Positions 62,001-64,000 of a stretch of 64,000 bases of DNA are shown here, one piece after another. The notes beneath the pieces are model-generated. The model was not told the DNA's origin and ran no database searches. It saw nothing but the letters and a program-made list of their open reading frames with translations. Position 1 is the first letter of the stretch. The number at the start of each line of letters is the position of its first letter. The stretch covers positions 17,679,273-17,743,272 of the forward strand of contig NC_059289.1 in the NCBI RefSeq assembly GCF_017591435.1. The letters are read 5' to 3'. The stretch comes from Portunus trituberculatus. Lineage: Eukaryota; Arthropoda; Malacostraca; Decapoda; Portunidae. The position numbers were made by a program, and so were the translations under genes.

Positions 62001-62822
62001 AACTTTTGTCACTTATGATAATTTGATCAATAATAAGCGTCTTCAGTGGTTATGCAATGTATCAGTAGTAAGTATTTTGTTGATAAAAGCGCCAAAGTAC
62101 AACCATTCACATCAAAGCAGAATTAATTGCGCATACAGGAAAGCGTCTTCTAATGGGTGGACAGAAGTGTGTATCTCTACCTACACAACAAAAGCAAAAA
62201 TAATAATTGGGACAAGTAAAACTACGAGTAGACAGGAAACCAGCAGCCTTTCACGGGTATTTAAATAGTAAGCAGCAGTTTAGGACAGCATTGTCCGACA
62301 CCACTGATTCCACTCCTCACTAACCTGTTAAATCGCCAACAGTTGTTACAGAACAGTAACAATTATTTACTTTAATAGGTTTTTAATTTATGTATATACG
62401 ATTAAGAAAACCCACACATATGGAACAGAGCATAAAATCAATAACAAAAGTCCACTGCAACCAAAACAATCAACTATCATTCAAAAGGCAGGCGAAATAA
62501 CAGTTTGTAGACAGACACATATATCGGGAACTGACACAGTGACGGGCAAGCCAGACATACAAACATACGGACGGACGTGGAATCGGGGTGGGACTCACCA
62601 CAGCTGGACGCGTATCAGCACCTCCCCATCAGCCAGGGCGGGTTCAGGACGCCGCACAATTTTAACCGATTTCAATCCACCGAAGCCATTTAGAACCACT
62701 GCTCTCATCTCCTTAGGTGCCTCTGCTTCTCCAGTTTTAGTGTCCTGTTGCTCAGCTTCTTGGGCCGGCTTGGCTTCAGCTGGGGCCTCGCCCTTGGTCT
62801 CTGCGTTTGTCTGCGTGTCCAT
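55782..62822 (-). CDS. VAT1: VAT-1-like quinone oxidoreductase-family protein, complete, ten coding exons
   Basis: Exons, in order: 62822-62599, 60190-60061, 59781-59677, 59503-59393, 59042-58900, 57819-57716, 57127-57072, 56940-56848, 56699-56595, 56012-55782. All introns are GT-AG, phases agree, and the total is 433 residues. Residues 1-37 are an Ala/Glu/Lys-rich extension. MRAVVLNGFGGLKSVKIVRR begins the GroES-like part, followed by CGVSFQDVMVRQGV and FECAGVVAAV. The nucleotide-binding fold has HSAGGAVGQAICALLQDIGG (exons 4-5), then VDVVLDSQGGEECNRGYTLL, KPLGRYILFG, VKAHIDSTYALEDV and DRKNVGKLLLDL. These follow human VAT1 in order. A Lys/Glu/Asp-rich tail of about 50 residues ends the protein. 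The family belongs to the medium-chain dehydrogenase/reductases without zinc; VAT1 binds NADPH-type cofactor and acts on vesicle and mitochondrial membranes. Whether it is VAT1 or the paralogue VAT1L cannot be decided here. Confidence 0.93.
57861..58720 (+). mobile_element. (AC)n and three plus-strand LINE 3' fragments in VAT-1 intron 5
   Basis: (AC)n at about 57861-57944 is followed by a family A 3' fragment (about 57950-58337: MTYEERLKATDLPTLEQRRE, ending CAACTAGGTAAATAC). Then come (AC)6, a second family A fragment (about 58350-58568, ending CAACCAAGTAAATAC) and a family B-like fragment (about 58569-58710, FSFPHKMVDIWNGPSEDIV). This is the only plus-oriented chain with (AC)n reading on the plus strand. 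A-rich low-complexity DNA follows to 58860. Confidence 0.82.
60475..61893 (-). mobile_element. LINE (family F) copy in VAT-1 intron 1, split by a sibling
   Basis: The minus-strand copy starts at about 61893 (SKQCLEARNRANRILGFINR, RPHLKYCIQAWSPHYRQDIN, RRATRMIPALKHLEY), is interrupted at about 61590, and resumes at about 61055 with RDRLKELNMFSFK and RGDMI. Its 3' end, at about 60475, is the pentamer tail (TTATG)n on the minus strand, read AACAT on the plus. It belongs to the same broad CR1/L2-like group by its RLKELN-type motif but is not one of families A-D. Confidence 0.82.
61056..61590 (+). mobile_element. LINE family F, plus-strand 3' fragment nested in the copy above
   Basis: The plus-strand frame to 61315 has VRSFFTLEEGNRTRNHGRKI, CRLDIRKYFFSHRVVDFWNA and FKNRLDKHLNSLDL. 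The 3' UTR runs to CCTGGTGGCCCTTTGTTATC and a (TTATG)n tail at about 61575-61590. It is a near-perfect reverse complement of 60475-60990, creating a large inverted repeat inside the intron. Confidence 0.85.
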
Positions 62823-64000
62823 CGTGCTTGCTGGCTGAGGAGGTACTGATGGGTCGGCGGCTCGGAAGGGCCAACAACGGTATGGTTGGCCTGTCGGTGG
62901 TTTGGGGTGAAGTGGTGGTTAAGGAATGTGTGATGCTAATGAGTGCTTGTAAAGGTTGTAGAGATAGTAAAGGTGTGTTGTCTATGCAATTATCATTTGT
63001 TATCAGAAATCACATTACAGGATGCAGTGATGGTGATACATAACGGCAAAGTTAAGAGATAGAATGGTGGCAGTGAAAACTGACAGGGGTGTGGTAGTGA
63101 GGTGGAGACGGCGCGGCCCAACAGGTGGCAGGTGACAGGCGCGGCGACGCATCTCCTGCTCCTCGCCCACTCCCCGACTTCCGCTTCAGTCCTCTTACAA
63201 TTATTGATCATATCATGCTGGAATGAGATGAAACGTATTTAATTTACAGTTGGATGGTTCACATACTAAAAGTCTAAATGTAAACACCTCTTTGAAAGTT
63301 ACTTTTGCCACAAAAATTGTCTATACATAATTTTAATGGAGCGTTCCAACACAGTTACAGCAGTAGGGCGCTTGTGTTGAATATTTCCAGCGCCGACGCT
63401 GTCTCATTCATGCTGTTCTTCCATTCATCTAGCCAGTATGCTCTACAACCTTATTTTATGTGCTATATGTATACAATGATTGATCCCATGTAACTATAGG
63501 CACTGAATCTTACTGCATCAGATTGATCATTATTATATATTCCTTATGATGTAACTCTTAATTCTTGTTCTTGTTCTTGTTCTTGTTCTTATTCTTTTTC
63601 TTCTTTTCACTGATTCTTGATGTGTATGTCAGATTTGAATCAGCTGGAAATATCTCTTGAACCATACCCAAAAACAAATCAAATCCCTTCACGCACAGGT
63701 TGCAATTAAAGAAAACTTCCTTCATGCAATTTACATTTTTGTATCATAAAAATCAAGGAAGATAGTTAGAGGGAAGGCAGCACATGCCTATATATACCGC
63801 TGCACCAAAAAAGTGAAGCCAGTGGGTGGAAATATGATCGAGGCTGTGGGCTGATCAGCTTACTATCACAAGTCACAACTTTACACCCAAAACATTTGCC
63901 TCTCCGTAAGCAATGGGAAATTACCACTTTCCTATTAATTACTAGTTACACCCAAAACATTTGCCTCTCCTGTGTTAAGCAATGGGAAATTGCCACTTTC
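62823..64000. promoter_or_regulatory. VAT-1 upstream region
   Basis: Upstream of the VAT-1 start codon on the minus strand; the promoter and 5' UTR should be here. No TATA element or first non-coding exon is clear. A hexamer run (TTCTTG)x5 lies at about 63562-63590. At 63891-64000 a 55 bp unit, starting TTACACCCAAAACATTTGCC and containing AAGCAATGGGAAATT, is duplicated (starts 63891 and 63946) and runs off the edge. Confidence 0.45.

Larger units (their letters stand above)
58901..62598. other. VAT-1 introns 1-4: contents
   Basis: Apart from exons 2-5 and the LINE pair at 60475-61893, the introns hold an A-run at 59064-59089, a T-run at 60261-60271 and otherwise unremarkable AT-rich DNA. The stretch 61900-62540 shows no gene; the plus-strand frame at 62539-62838 is antisense to exon 1. 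Confidence 0.55.

Noticed and set aside
62539..62838. 99-codon plus-strand frame
   Set aside because: Antisense to VAT-1 exon 1; the minus frame has splice sites and homology.

Overview
This is eukaryotic, intron-rich, repeat-saturated DNA that looks like a decapod crustacean nuclear genome, perhaps a crab. The clues are very long (TG)n/(TA)n microsatellites, many 5'-truncated CR1/L2-type LINEs, tRNA-derived SINEs, pogo/Tigger-like elements and arthropod-type gene structure. The species cannot be fixed from the sequence. There is no bacterial gene, operon or CRISPR array.

Three host genes are supported. (1) A minus-strand gene whose first three coding exons lie at 48852-48945, 30801-30874 and 2832-2942. 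It matches the N-terminus of the Golgi microtubule-associated protein GMAP-210/TRIP11 and continues beyond the left edge; its introns are about 18 kb and 28 kb and consist almost wholly of repeats. (2) A small plus-strand gene (50230-51728, three coding exons, 96 aa), divergent from GMAP-210. It encodes a one-membrane-segment protein that I could not name. (3) A complete minus-strand gene of ten coding exons (62822 down to 55782, 433 aa) for a VAT-1-like quinone oxidoreductase-family protein with a Lys/Glu-rich tail.

Layout: 1-2.0 kb is a degenerate satellite of about 165 bp period holding a TTAA-flanked MITE. 2-7 kb holds simple repeats, a second copy of that MITE and LINE 3' scraps. 7-35 kb is a chain of LINE copies (families A, B, C, D here) and SINEs, mostly in minus orientation and separated by (TG)n arrays. 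35-42 kb is a (TA)n-rich block of pogo/Tigger-like DNA transposons in inverted pairs plus one LINE of another family. 42-48 kb has more SINEs and LINEs, including the most complete one (43611-47009, with endonuclease), and a compound tetranucleotide microsatellite. 48-64 kb is the genic part.

The main structural observation is that LINE and SINE families here end in (AC)n and are repeatedly found inserted into (AC)n arrays with the same strand polarity, so each insertion supplies a site for the next. DNA transposons do the analogous thing in (TA)n. The GMAP-210 introns seem to have grown this way. All calls come from reading the sequence; no alignment or database search was run.
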